Of a stretch of 16,567 bases of DNA, positions 16,232-16,567 are shown piece after piece. The number at the start of each line of letters is the position of its first letter. The first letter of the stretch is position 1. The translations under genes and the position numbers were made by a program. The stretch comes from Enteropsectra breve (lineage: Eukaryota > Microsporidia): assembly GCA_024243835.1 (NCBI GenBank), contig JALPMN010000539.1:1-16567 (forward strand). The letters are read 5' to 3'. The notes beneath the pieces were generated by a model. That model did not search any database. It was not told the origin of the DNA and was given only the letters and a program-made list of their open reading frames with translations.

Positions 16232-16444
16232 ATGGCTTATTTATACCAGTATTTTTTCTTCATAGCAGTGTTAGTGCATCTGCTTTATTTATAAGTTTAA
16301 GTGGTAGTACCTCGCGCAGAAAACAGCGGGAAAACTTAATTAAATTTTAATCAACAAACTAACTAAATTAACTAATTCTTTAACTAAACTAACTAACAAA
16401 CTAACTCTAATAATAAAATTAAATTACTTAACTAACTAATTATA
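16232..16444. other. AT-rich 3' spacer before the transposon end
   Basis: No gene is present. The last ~90 bases are the simple repeat listed separately, ending in the TA that abuts the transposon-like terminus. Confidence 0.5.
16354..16440. repeat. ACTAA/AACT-rich simple repeat
   Basis: Repeated ACTAACTAA and AACTAAC units, interrupted by short AT-rich stretches, continue up to the transposon-like terminus. The unit is irregular, so this is a degenerate microsatellite-like tract. Confidence 0.65.
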
Positions 16445-16567
16445 CAGTCCGTTCCAAAAGTTTAGCCCACCCCCTTTTTGCGGGTTTTGAGGGCATATAT
16501 TTTATCAAAAACTGTTGCAGGGACATATATCTTATCCATTATTCCTTGTGCATCTGTATGTATTTTT
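16445..16567. mobile_element. Terminal end of a Tc1/mariner-like DNA transposon (cut by window edge)
   Basis: A TA dinucleotide at 16443-16444 is followed by CAGTCCGTTCCAAAAGTTTA and a C-rich stretch. CAGT at the tip, CAAAAG a few bases in, and insertion at TA are features of Tc1-like terminal inverted repeats. Composition shifts here from the ACTAA repeat to mixed sequence. No transposase frame is visible in the 123 bases available, and the other end is outside the window, so this is a motif-based call. Confidence 0.5.

Noticed and set aside
1..16567. tRNA, rRNA, CRISPR and spliceosomal introns
   Set aside because: No T-arm/B-box sequence with a matching acceptor stem, no rRNA segment, no spaced identical repeats, and no frame requiring a splice was found by eye.

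Overview
The window reads as nuclear DNA of a compact, AT-rich eukaryote, most likely a microsporidian. The genes are intronless, the proteins are short versions of eukaryotic families, gene order mixes both strands, and most start codons are preceded by an A/T run followed by a CCC-like motif, a start signal described in microsporidia. Species assignment is not possible by eye.

Left part (1-6352, all + strand): a Hel2/ZNF598-type E3 ligase (RING at the extreme N-terminus, then a C2H2 array); a p24/TMED-type cargo receptor; a small multi-pass membrane protein of unknown family; a tristetraprolin-type tandem CCCH RNA-binding protein; and a lysine-rich protein of unknown function. A degenerate ~26 bp tandem repeat follows the Hel2 gene.

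Middle part (6353-11691): a 34-residue ORF with a convincing signal peptide; two paralogous membrane-anchored proteins on the - strand that look like ubiquitin-specific-protease (USP) folds with the catalytic residues replaced; a doubtful small ORF between them; a compact eIF3g; and a gene-free kilobase holding a structured, possibly RNA-coding element flanked by 15-bp direct repeats.

Right part (11692-16567): a large - strand gene for a predicted secreted protein with a PHD/RING-like zinc module; a + strand polytopic membrane protein that resembles the amino acid/auxin permease fold; an ACTAA-rich simple repeat; and, at the window edge, what appears to be the terminal inverted repeat of a Tc1/mariner-like DNA transposon.

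Housekeeping themes are translation and mRNA control (Hel2, TTP-like, eIF3g) and ER-Golgi traffic (p24). The lineage-specific material (inactive USP-like pair, secreted zinc-finger protein, tiny secreted ORF, transposon end) lies in the middle and right parts. No rRNA, tRNA or CRISPR array was recognised. All homology statements are by-eye motif recognition.
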